Below are positions 44,945 to 55,500 of a DNA stretch of 64,000 bases, piece after piece. A program made the position numbers and the translations under genes. How positions within the stretch are numbered: the first letter of the stretch is position 1; each line of letters begins with the position of its first letter. Under the pieces are notes generated by a model. That model had not been told where the DNA came from and did not search any database. It saw nothing but the letters and a program-made list of their open reading frames with translations. This DNA comes from Topomyia yanbarensis (taxonomy: Eukaryota > Arthropoda > Insecta > Diptera > Culicidae): contig NC_080670.1 of the NCBI RefSeq assembly GCF_030247195.1, forward strand, positions 99,782,336-99,846,335, read 5' to 3'.

Positions 44945-47851
44945 TAGCAGTCTCACGATCTGGTTTTTATTCGTTTTGGAGTAAAATGAGAGATGATTAG
45001 AAATCACGGAGGAGGAAAAAAGAATCAGCTGACCTAAGAAACCTCAAGAGCACCTTTTCTATCATTTCTATGCACTCAGAACAAGTGTTTTCGGAATTTC
45101 GCTCTGATCCTCTCAATTAGGTTTGAAAAAAACGGTTTTTTCGAAAACACATTACGTCTTCGTTTTCCGCACAACATTCAACGGTAGGTGGAACAACGTT
45201 GATTGAAATTGTTTCCTAAATTTTGGTAAAACAAACCTGTAATCAAAAAGCATTACAGATTTCTTCAAGAAGTCATGCATCTCTTCCAATCTTGATGATG
45301 ATTGTAAAAAAACTTGAGCCAATTAAAAACTACAAGGGGCAGCCCTATGGGGTTGCACGAACTGTAGACATAGGACTATACTACTTAATGTAAAATATTT
45401 ATTTTCTTAGTACTTAGTGTGTGGGAAAAACACCCGGACCGGTGAAGAAAAATCAAATTTTAGACAATATAATCACATCTCATGTATAGACTAAGCTTTC
45501 TAGTTGCTCTCAAACAGATACTAAAAGTTCAAACACCCTTGGATAACCCTAAGTTTTTAGATGTGTTTCGATGCCACAGGATTGTGAAATGGTTAATATT
45601 TCGTCATGAAAATTTAATTCTTCCGTGACAATTTTTTTTGCCTGCAAAATGCCCTGTGTGTATGCAAAGCTCATGATTTGTTGGGATATTTGCATTAATC
45701 GGAAAAATGCTTTCCAACGCTGCGCATTGCATACATACAGGACATTTTGCAGGTCACCAGAAGCTGTTCATTTTACCACCACCACATGTTCATTTTACCC
45801 ACTCGCTATAACCATGTCTCATTTTTGGACATGTTTAGAAATCAAGAATCATGTTTGAAAAAATGTGTTTATGACGAAGTATTTTTACCAGATATGTACA
45901 AAACATGTCTAACAAGAAACATATAAGGTGATTGTAATATCTCATTCACTTATTAGTTAGAAAATAATAACTTTGCTTAACGTGTTCATTTTACCGCCAG
46001 TCCCCCTACCTACCAACACACTCGCCCCAAACATTGAACCCAAGCGCACAATACAAAATGAGTCAACGCTGATGATGATGGGTAGAGCGAAAGAGACAAC
46101 TAGTACCACCACGACACTATTAGCGCATTTCACCAAAATTCAACGCGGCCATTTCCGATTGAAAGGAACGGCCGCCCATCTGTCATAATATCGTGATTTT
46201 GCATAGCGAAGGGCTGAATGGTAGCACATTTTGTTCCAAAAGCAGCCCTGCGTTATGCAACACTTTGTGCAGGTTGATTATACCAGTTGCAAGTGGGGCC
46301 AAATTCACCAAGTTCCGTAAAATTCCTTTTAAATTACAAAATTGATAAAATTGCTGGGATGAGCTAAACTAGATGTTAGATGTTGTTATTATGCAGCATT
46401 TAACCCTAAGGGTCATTCTCCTCTGAGCTAAACTAATTATTCAAATCCTGTTTTAAAAACTGTCTTTGCGTTTAAACCAAAAGCTTATTACTACCACTAC
46501 ATTACTTAATTTCAAGCGCAAATAGCAAATACATGTGCTAGTTAAACCAAAAATTTACTGGCAACATTACAGCGGCATTTAGGAAGCAGTTGGAGCGGTC
46601 GCCTGTTGGACGACACAGTGTAGCGTGCCTCCACAGCCAGTGTAACGGACTTCTAACTCAGCTACACTGGCTGTAAAAAACACAGCGCAGTGATCTGCTT
46701 CGCCAGCCGTTCAACAGGGAGCTGAGCGTGTCTGGTCAAGTCCGTTCTTTAAATAGTCGATGATGACGTCATTCATAGAAGCGTAGCGCGCTAGGTACAC
46801 CAATCTGTCATACAGGGCTTGGGAAGCGCTATCTTCTGTGTGTTAATGCGCGATATTTTGACAAGGTTGTATATTATTTAATTTTTTAATGCTGTTATAT
46901 CAAAAATCTTTGGGTTTATCTGTTGGAATCTATTCTTAGAAGTATTTTGGGGCGATTTGTGCAAAAAATTTGAAAATTTATCGTGAGATAAATAAGACCA
47001 CTTTTCGTTACATACCATTTTTGTAGAATTTGTAGAGTGCACCCCCATATTGAAAACAAAGACGTAGTCCTACGTCAAAACGAACCAATTACTGAGCAGA
47101 TTGTTTGAATTTTATTAGAAAGTGTAACTGCAAGCATCTTTGCATCACGAAAACTGCCGCTGACAAAAAAAATTGCAAAAGATTCACAGAAATCGCATAA
47201 ATTACAATAATTTAAAAACTTAGAAATCTGAAAGAAAGTCGCTTCGGCACAGGAGAAGCAAGTGCGATGTGTTTTCTTTGATTTGTCGGAAGCAAGTGTG
47301 ATGCTAAAATTATTTAGCTCACTCATATTTATAGTTTCGAGTAATTCTAGTGGTGTTATCAATGTTACATTCAGTGCTTCGAAATTTCAAAATCAGTTAA
47401 CTATTTCTGCTTATCGAAACTGACATTCAGATTCAACGCCTCGGTCATTCAACTTTCTAACTGACTGATATTTCATGCAGAATCAAATGTTTGAGTACAG
47501 AGGAAATATAAATTCCTTCACCCACCAAAGCATTCATTTGTTATTATGTGGACAGTTCGAGCATTAGCGGGCTGCGTAATCTATGTCTAGTGCTTTTTCG
47601 CTCAATAATCCCTCTCAGAGCTAGCATAGAAACAAAATTCAGTTTGCTTCTGAAACCGAACATATGCAAACCCGAATGCGCTATGTCGGGAGAATGAATG
47701 ACGAGGGAAACGAACCAAACGAACCAAGTGAATTAATATACAGTTTTCTTGAAAAGACATTCAGCACGTTCCAAAAGGACCCTTGACGTAATTGAATCTC
47801 CATTTGATTGGTTAGTTTTTGGAGTATTCTCACATACCGCCAACTTACCCC
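44945..47851. other. Non-coding, repeat debris
   Basis: No convincing gene. There is a MITE-like terminus with repeated 'gttcattttacc' (45,765-46,005, ending ccgccagtccccctacc). An imperfect inverted pair 'cacagccagtgtaac' / 'gctacactggctgt' occurs in a GC-richer patch (46,560-46,830) that I could not assign; it was checked for a tRNA-like fold without success. ORFs at 45,625, 45,973, 47,075 and 47,681 lack motifs. Confidence 0.4.
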
Positions 47852-48057
47852 GGGGCCGGCGTAAGTTGGCGGGTTTTCCGCGTCACATATTTTTGTCTCT
47901 AAAAATGGACACAATGCATCAAACACTTTAAAAACAATCAGAGACGTTGCCAACAGTCTGCTCTTTGATGCCGTGTATTCTATTTTGCAAGATCTACCTA
48001 CATCAAAGCGGTAAAAATTGAAAACTGAAAACACCGCCAACTAGCCCCGGTCTCCCC
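47852..48057. mobile_element. Small MITE-like element next to gag
   Basis: The left end ggggccggcgtaagttggcg and the right end (inverse ggggagaccggggctagttg then gcggtgttttc) form imperfect inverted termini about 206 bp apart. At the left, ccgccaacttac (47,837-47,848) and gtaagttggcgg (47,861-47,872) form a perfect 12-bp hairpin, suggesting that a second element end abuts here. The right end is followed by TA. The exact left boundary is uncertain. Confidence 0.5.
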
Positions 48058-48635
48058 TAATTGTAGTTATCTTCCTCCAAACAAAGCCTGAGTGCATCCT
48101 TCAAGGTTTTGGGAACCTGGGCCCTTACGATTGGTCCAAGAGGTTCCTTAAGTCCCGACAGGAATACTTTTAGGCCTAGATCTTGGTAAAATTGTTTTTT
48201 CACTTCAATAACTACACTTACGTTTTCGTTGAGGTGTAATAAATTAATTAGTAATGAGATTGCGTGTGATACATCTCGATAAAAATCTTGCACTGAGTCA
48301 CCTTGCTTCAATTTGAACAGATCGCGCGTTAGAGAAACTTCTTCCCTCTTGTCACTGAAATGTGTAATTAAAGTGTTTTTTATGTCCTCCCAATTCGTTT
48401 CTGTTCCATAGAGTTCGAGAGCGGCATCCGCGTCGTGGGTGATTTTTGAGCGGATGGCGTGCATCCATATATCGAAAGCTGGTGACCCTTGTGCACGTTC
48501 TAAATTTGGCATTAATTTATCAATGGATTTGATAAATGAATGTAACTTGACTGGATCACCACTGAAGCATGAAAAATCTCTTAGAATTTGTGGAGTTTGC
48601 AACCCTTTTAAGGCCCCCGTCGGGCAATCCGCCAT
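48057..48635 (-). pseudogene. Gag of a Gypsy-type (mdg1/412-like) retrotransposon, truncated
   Basis: 192 residues with the arthropod Gypsy Gag pattern: FSGDPVKLHSFIKSIDKLMP, IRSKITHDADAAL, NWEDIKNTLITHFSDKREEV, LTRDLFKLKQGDSVQDFYRD, FLSGLKEPLGPIVRAQ and a C-terminal DALRLCLEEDNYN. Gag normally continues to zinc knuckles; here it ends in TAG formed at the junction with the neighbouring MITE (48,057-48,059). Its orientation and type match the RT fragment at 42,008-42,836, so both may belong to one element split by about 5 kb of later insertions. That link is inferred. Confidence 0.8.
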
Positions 48636-48667
48636 TTTTCGTGTTTTTTTGCGGTTTTTTATTTTAT

Positions 48668-48925
48668 TTTCAAAGAAAATGACAAAATATGGAAAAAAGA
48701 AAAAAAATCACGACCTAGATAATTGTTTTTACTATGAATTGGCCGAAATGGAAAATTCAAAATTTTCCAACTCGGAAAACTGTGTGCTTTTTCCGGTTGA
48801 AAAAGCACACAGTTTTTGCAATCATGTGTTTAAAATTTTGATTTTTCCAATACAACATAGCTAAACAATTTTTCTAGGACGTGATTTTCTCCGATTTTCC
48901 ATATTTTCCGCTTTTCATTGAAAAA
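48668..48925. repeat. Foldback with an 18-bp perfect hairpin core
   Basis: Core arms are 48,776-48,793 (aaaactgtgtgctttttc) and 48,799-48,816, exact inverses around cggtt. Weaker outer pairing includes 'cacgacctagataattgtt' near 48,710 with 'aacaatttttctaggacgtg' near 48,866, and flanking 'atatggaaaa' / 'ttttccatat' blocks. It lies immediately upstream of the gag start on the minus strand. It could be a MITE or part of the element leader. Confidence 0.6.
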
Positions 48926-51600
48926 TTTCCATTTTACTAGAAGCAGTTTTTACACCCGCACAGACACAACTAAAGTAAAATTTGTATGTATAGGTGCGCA
49001 AAAGTAGAGCAATATTTTTAACCTGCTGTTTCTTCGATATTCCCTACAAAACTACCCAAGTGTTGCATATGTACGGATTCGTTAGAAACCAAGGAATCTG
49101 ATGGTACAAAGAAAAAATCGTTTTGGAAAACTTCATAACAGCGTTTTTCAATTTTCCTCGCGATACGCAGTGTACCGTCGCACGCGAAACAGCGTGGAAA
49201 GATACAAAAAGAAAAACAAGCGTACTAAAAGTTATCCTTGGGTTGATGCAGATGGCGCACTACGAAAGCTCGAAATATCGAAAGCTTTTAGCACAACTCA
49301 TTATGAGTAATTCTGAATGTAGAAATAGTTGAAAATGATTTCAAATAAATTTCTTCATTAAAACTTGATGATTTTCGATTCTCTTGGGAGATCTATGATA
49401 TTTTATTATTTTACGAGACTGAAACAAACCGCGATGCTATTTTATCTTTATACGCCAAATAATGGAAAAACATTTTCTATTTTGAATTTGCATGTTGATA
49501 TTTGATGATTTTGAAACTGATGATCGTTTGAAACCAACGGTTTTGTGTTGAATTGATAACACATATTTAAAAACATCTTTTGCTTTATTCCAAACAATAA
49601 TGGAGGCTAGCCAAATTGAAAATTTTTTGGAAGTTCCATCAATGTCACAATTTTTTGTAAGATTGGTTTTATTTCTCAGAAACCGATTTCAACACAGCAT
49701 TGATGAAAACCTAATGAAATTTATAACTGTTGAAGCAAATATTTTCGACATTCCACAAATACCAACGAACGAATTTTTGGGTTCCCTATAATTAATTTTC
49801 ATACTGGATTTGACTGCTTTGAAGCATTTTTGAACACAGATGTGTTTTCGTGTTTTCAGAAATGCAAGAAATCTTAGCCAAGTTTCCTCAGATTCTCATA
49901 GAATAATTATCATACTTGGATTTAAAAAATTTAAAATGACGCATTTTGCGAGATTGTAAACCAAAATAATATATTTGTTTTGATAATATTTCTTTTTCTT
50001 TTGTTTTATTGAGATTCGAGAGTAGGTATCACGAAAATTTGAGTTTTTCAGGAAGTATATTTTATAACGGCCGTATCGTATTTCATTTATGAATCAATCA
50101 ATAGGACGATTGAAAATGAATCACTTGATAATATTTTATCGCTTTATTGAATTAACATTCATTATAATAAGGAAATAAGGAAATAATAATTAGATCAATT
50201 TCATTTTTTCCGTTGAATTTTTGAAAAACTTTTATTTGGCTCTCTCTAATCAATTTACTTACTACACTTCCATTGACTTATAACGATTTATAGAAAAGAT
50301 ACGATTAATCGTGTATTGTAAATGATGTGCGTAGTTTGAACTACCATAAAACCATTCTCGCTGATTACGTCTATAGGATTGACTGAATGGATTTGTTTGA
50401 ATATTCCAACGTTGGAATACACCAATCTGTCACGTAGTTTTAAAAATACCCACATGGCTCCCTGCAGATCACCTGACAAAGGACTGAAATCCAAATCGAT
50501 CACTTTCAAATCAACAGAAAAAGCTTTAGTAGTTATATTGGTCAAGAAGATTGTGCTACCAGGACTACGTCCAGCAACTGGAGGTAGCACTGCTAACAGC
50601 AAAATATGTACTTACTTGGTTAATTTTGAGCTCTTCGAGGAATAATATTTTTTCTGAATTGCGCAATCAATTTTTCATCGTTTTGTTATACAATTTCCAA
50701 TATGGATTTTTTATAATTCCACATATGATAAAAAGTTCTCCAAGGTTGTCTACATACTGAATTTCGATACAGTCGGGTCTCCTACTACGCTGATTCCTAC
50801 TACGTGGATTCGTATTGTGCGGTACCCACCTAATAGGAATCACTTAGCTTATGGGATTTCGACTAATTGGGGCTCGAATATTTCATCTGAGTTAACATTT
50901 AGCACCATACTTTATTTGGTAAAGTTGTTTTGTGTTTGCTTAGACCTACAATTTAGAGCAATTGGATATCCAATTAATTGATAACTGCAGCGCCAGGGGT
51001 GCTATACAATAGAATAAATGAATCTAGCCTCTCGTAAACGCAACTATCATTGAATAAGTTTAACGTGAGCGTACCAGCTTTCAGCACAATGTGGAATTTA
51101 GTATGTCACAAACGTCTAATAACTTAGAAGAGATGGTGTTCTCGGAAAAAATTAGAGAAGGTTAAGAGCTACGCGATTATGGACAAAACTAATTGAAATA
51201 GATAGACCAGGCGGCACTAGTGAGCATGTATTATTTTTCAATTTCTGAATCTCGAGAACATTGTTTAGAAGTGTGATGTCTTCGGCAATATTCATCAGCG
51301 AATCGAGTGCTACCCGACGGCGAATAGATAATTACAGAATTCGCCCATCAGGCGGCGCTAGGGAGACTAAAACTTCCAATTCATACTAGGTAAAGTTTAT
51401 TAATTTAGGAAAATGACGTTTTCTGTAATGTAATCCAAGTCACAATTGAAGTTTTATAGCACACTACAAGTGCAATCAAGGTTGTATGAGTGGCTATAAA
51501 ACTACCATAAAGCCTAAATTGTTACTGGGGCAAGGACTATTTAATGATGTAATGATTAAATTGGATATCACCCTCAAGGCGGCGCTAGTGAGCACACACT
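48926..51600. other. AT-rich stretch without a recognised gene
   Basis: ORFs at 49,101-49,332 and 49,600-49,791 have no known motifs. A block near 50,764 (acagtcgggtctcctactac) looks like a Tc1/pogo-type terminus but no partner end was seen. Segments at about 51,210, 51,350 and 51,577 share 'ggcggc(a/g)ctag(t/g)gag', a diverged repeat. Confidence 0.4.
50288..50602 (-). CDS. Unrecognised 104-residue ORF, doubtful
   Basis: The minus frame reads ...FLTNITTKAFSVDLKVIDLD, then FSPLSGDLQGAMWVFLKLRD and GIFKQIHSVNPIDVISENGF, a balanced protein-like composition in an otherwise AT-rich non-coding area. The plus strand is also open over much of this stretch (50,379-50,645), so either or neither may be real. 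No family, signal peptide or membrane segment was recognised. It could be a retroelement relic. Confidence 0.22.
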   Translation of the reverse strand: MLLAVLPPVAGRSPGSTIFLTNITTKAFSVDLKVIDLDFSPLSGDLQGAMWVFLKLRDRLVYSNVGIFKQIHSVNPIDVISENGFMVVQTTHIIYNTRLIVSFL

Positions 51601-51759
51601 TTTTTATTTCAATATCCCAAAATAGGAAGGTGGGAAAAAATTTGGGAGGACTATCAAATTGATTTTTATTGTAAGAATTATTTTTCCTTAAAAAACCTCA
51701 CAGAATGATTCTGTTTCACTATCCTGCATCAAACAAAATTTAAAAATGTATATCGTCAT
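51600..51759 (+). repeat. Diverged outlying monomer of the ~153/170-bp satellite
   Basis: It contains 'gggaggactatcaaattgat', 'agaatgattctgtttcacta' and 'tcctgcatc', matching the monomer order at 54,040-55,440 in the same orientation, but it is separated from that array by the 2.2-kb foldback. Confidence 0.65.
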
Positions 51760-53990
51760 TTCCACGAAGATCCGTCCGAAAATCTTTAAAATCGTGACCG
51801 ACCATATTAGATTCCGATGAAACTTTACATGTTTCACCGTCATGGAAGACTAAATATTTTCCACAGGTAATAAGATTATTTTGACAAAAGCAACTTTTCA
51901 GAAGGGCGTAAACGTTTCTACGTGCATGAATTTAAATTTTTTTTTGTTCGGTTACTGTATTTTATATAGCAAAACTATCTGAGAACGAGTTACAGGGAAT
52001 GAATACTTTTGTCAAAAAAAAAAAATATACACTGAAAAAAATGTGTCATTTTTCAAAAAAACAAAAATTTATAATAAAAATTTAAATTGCGAAAAAACCG
52101 AATTTTTTAAATTTTTTATATTTTGGAAATAAAAACCTAAAGAGAAAAAAAAACATTTTGAATGTGATTGCATGATGGAGAAAAAATCGGTAAAAAAGTT
52201 TTTCTAACAATAACTTCGTACATGTTTTTAAATTTCTTACTAATTGACATACAAAATTGTAATTTTATTACAGAATATAATTCTAAGCAACATTTAAAAT
52301 CAAAATGCATTAAACAAAAATCTTCCAGAATGCTATAGTTTTCGTGATATTTGGAATTTTGCTCCTTCAAAAACAATTAATTCGTGTAATTATGCTCTTT
52401 TTAAAAGTTATTCGCGTTACCCCATCATAAAATGTCAAAATTTTAATGTTTTTCGTTTTGAAGACGTAAAAGCAACTTTTTTAGTGCATTTGGATCATGG
52501 AGAAACTTTCATCAAAAAAGTTTTCCTAACAACAACTTTTGACATATTTTTATAATTCATACTATTTGCAGTCAAAAATACAATTTTCTTTTTGAATATG
52601 ATTTCAAACGCCATTTTAAATCGAAATGCTCTTAACAAAAAAATTCGAAAATGTAGTAGTTCTCGAGATATTTTAACTTTTGTCTTAACAACACAATTAT
52701 TTTGTTTTATTACGACCTTTTCATGAGATATTCGCGTTTCTCCATCAACAATAATAGGTTTTCAAAAGGCCCGTAAACATTCCTGCATTTTTCCCTTTGA
52801 CATCAAGGCGATTTTGTAAACCATTTGAAAGTTACATGAAAGCAACCAAAATATATTTCAACCATTGGGTCTGATGATTAAACTATATAGTTGAATCATA
52901 TTTTGGTTGTTTTCATGTAACTTTCAAATGTTTCACAATATCGCCTTGATGTCAAAAAGAAAGTTACAGGAAATTTTATGGGCCTTTTGAAAAACCTATT
53001 ATTGTTGATGGAGAAACGCGACTAACTTATGAAAAGGTCATAATAAAACAAAATAATTGTGTTGTTAAAACAAAAGTTAAAATATCTCGTGAACTATTAC
53101 ATTTCAGAAAAATATTGTTATGAGCATTTTGATATAAAATGGCGTGTAGAATCATATTCAAAAAGAAAATTGTATTTTTGACTGCAAATAGTATAAATTA
53201 TAAAAGTTTTGACAAAAGTTGTTGTTAGGAAAAAATTTTTATTGAAAACTTCTCCATAATCCAAATACACTAAAAAAGTTGCTTTTACGTCTTTAAAACG
53301 ATAAACATTAATTTTTTGTCATTTTATGATAGGGTAAGGCGAATAACTTTTAAAAAGAGCATAACTACACGAATTAATTGTTTTTGAAGGAGCAAAATTC
53401 CAAATATCTCGAAAACTATCGCATTTTGGAAGATTTTTGTTAAATGCATTTTAATTTTAAATGGTGCTTAGAATTATATTCTCTAATAAAATTACAATTT
53501 TGTATGTCAATTAGTATGAAATTTAAAAACATGTACGAAGTTATTGTTAGAAAAACTTTTCTACTGATTTTTTATCCATCATGCAATTACATTCAAAATG
53601 TTTCTTTTCTCTTTAGGTTTTTGTTTCTAAAATAAAAAAAATTAAAAAAATGGGTTTTTCCGCAATTTGAATTTTTAACTTAAATTTTTGTTTTTTTTTA
53701 AATGACAACAATTTTTTCAGTGTATATTTTTTTCGGATAGAAGTATTCATTCCCTGTAACTTGTTCTCAGATAGTTTTACTGTATAAAATACAGTAATCG
53801 AACAAAAAGATTTTGAAATTTATACACGTAGAAACGTTTACGCCCTTTTGAAACATTAGTCTTGTATCAAAATATTCCAATTGCCAGAGAATATCATGGA
53901 GATTCATACAGCGAACACACCTGCAAAGTTTCGTTCGAATCGACGATGGTCATATTTTGCGGTCGGCCGGTTTCTCATGGAATCCCTCGT
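51760..53990. mobile_element. 2.2-kb foldback (long imperfect palindrome)
   Basis: The axis is near 52,875. Matching blocks include 'gttacagggaatgaatac' (about 51,990) with 'gtattcattccctgtaac' (about 53,743), 'cgtaaacgtttctacgtgca' (about 51,908) with 'acacgtagaaacgtttacgc' (about 53,825), and the central 'aaagttacatgaaagcaacc' / 'ggttgttttcatgtaacttt'. Arms of about 1.1 kb show scattered substitutions and few indels. AT-rich, without a transposase. Mirrored ORFs (52,137-52,376 minus, 53,444-53,635 plus) are copies of each other and not genes. Confidence 0.85.
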
Positions 53991-55500
53991 GTGTTTCCAA
54001 GAAATTTCCATGATCAGTCATGGAAAGTGATAGGTTGGAAAAATTGAGAGGACAATAAAATTGATTTCTATTGAAACAATTGTTTTTGCTTAGGTAACCT
54101 TGCCGGATGATTTTGTTTGCCTATCCTGTATCCATCAGAAGAAGAAAATTTTATTGCCATTTCCATGAAAATTTTATTGCCATTTCCATGATCAGTAGTG
54201 GAAATTGGTGGGCTGGAAAAAGAATTGGGAGGACGATCAATTTGATTTGTATAGAAAGAAATATTTTTGTTTACGAAACCTTGCAGGATGATTTTGTTTG
54301 CCTATCCTGTATCCATCAGAAGAAGAAAATTTTATTGCCTTGTGTTTTCAAGAAATTTCCATGATCACCAGTGGAAATTGGTGGGTTGGAAAAATGGGAG
54401 GACGATCAAATTGATTTGTTTAGAAAGAATCCTTGCAGAATGATTCTGTTTCCCAATCCTGCATCCATCAGAAGAGGAAAATTTTATTGCCATGTGTTTT
54501 CAAGCAATTTCCATGATCAGTAGTGGAAATTGGTGGGTTGGAAAAATTGAGAGGACAATAAAATTGATTTCTATTGAAACAATTGTTGTTGCTTAGGAAA
54601 CCTTGCCGGATGATTTTGTTTGCCTATCCTGTATCCATCAGAAGAAGAAAATTTTATTGCCTTGTGTTTTCAAGTAATTTCTATGATCATTAGTGGAAAT
54701 TGGTGGGTTGGAAAAAAATTGGGAGGACGATCAAATTGATTTGTATAGAAAGAAATATTTTTTTTTACGAAACCTTGCAGGATGATTTTGTTTGCCTATC
54801 CTGTACCCATCAGAAGAAGAAAATTTTATAGCCATGTGTTTTCAAGAAATTTCCATGATCAGTAGTGGAAATTGGTGGATTGGAAAAATTGAGAGGACAA
54901 TAAAATTGATTTCTATTGAAACAATTGTTTTTGCTTAGGAAACCTTGCAGGTTGATTTTGTTTGCCTATCCTGTATCCATCAGAGGAAGAAAATTTTATT
55001 GCCTCGTGTTTTCAAGAAATTTTCATGATCACCAGTGGAAATTGGTGGGTTGGAAAAAAATGGGCGGACGATCAAATTGATTTTTATAGAAAGAATACTT
55101 GCAGAATGATTCTGTTTCCCTATCCTGCATCCATCAGAAGAAGAAAATTTTATTTCCATGTGTTTTCAAGTAATTTCCGTGATCAGTAGTGGAAATTGGT
55201 GGGTTGAAAAAAATGGGAGGACGATCAAATTGATTTTTATAGAAAGAATCCTTGCAGAATGATTCTGTTTCCCTATCCTGCATCCATCAGAAGAAGAAAA
55301 TTTGATTGCCATGTGTTTTCAAGAAATTTCCATGATCACTAGTGGAAATTGGCGGGTTAGAAAAAAATGGGAGGACGATCAAAATGATTTTTATAGAAAA
55401 ATATTTTTGTTTACGAAACCTTGCAGAATGATTCTGTTACCCTGTACTGCAAGGTGAGAAATATATCACCATGTGCATGCGTTTTCAAGAAATTTTCATG
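53991..55500 (+). repeat. Satellite of ~153- and ~170-bp monomers
   Basis: The anchor ctatcctg (or variant) occurs at 54,121, 54,302, 54,454, 54,624, 54,796, 54,966, 55,120 and 55,273, with a last diverged copy near 55,431. Spacings are 181, 152, 170, 172, 170, 154 and 153. The long class contains 'gaaacaattgtttttgctta' or a related insert; the short class goes directly to 'agaatccttgcagaatgatt'. Every monomer carries 'catcagaagaagaaaatttt', 'aagaaatttccatgatca' and 'gtggaaattggtgggttg'-type blocks. Confidence 0.88.

Noticed and set aside
46560..46830. tRNA gene or tRNA-derived SINE
   Set aside because: A GC-richer patch with inverted words looked suggestive, but no cloverleaf with T-arm GTTCGAATC-type box or A/B promoter boxes could be built.
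52137..53635. Paired ORFs with the same protein words (FKCCLELYSVIKLQ)
   Set aside because: They are the two arms of the foldback translated on opposite strands.
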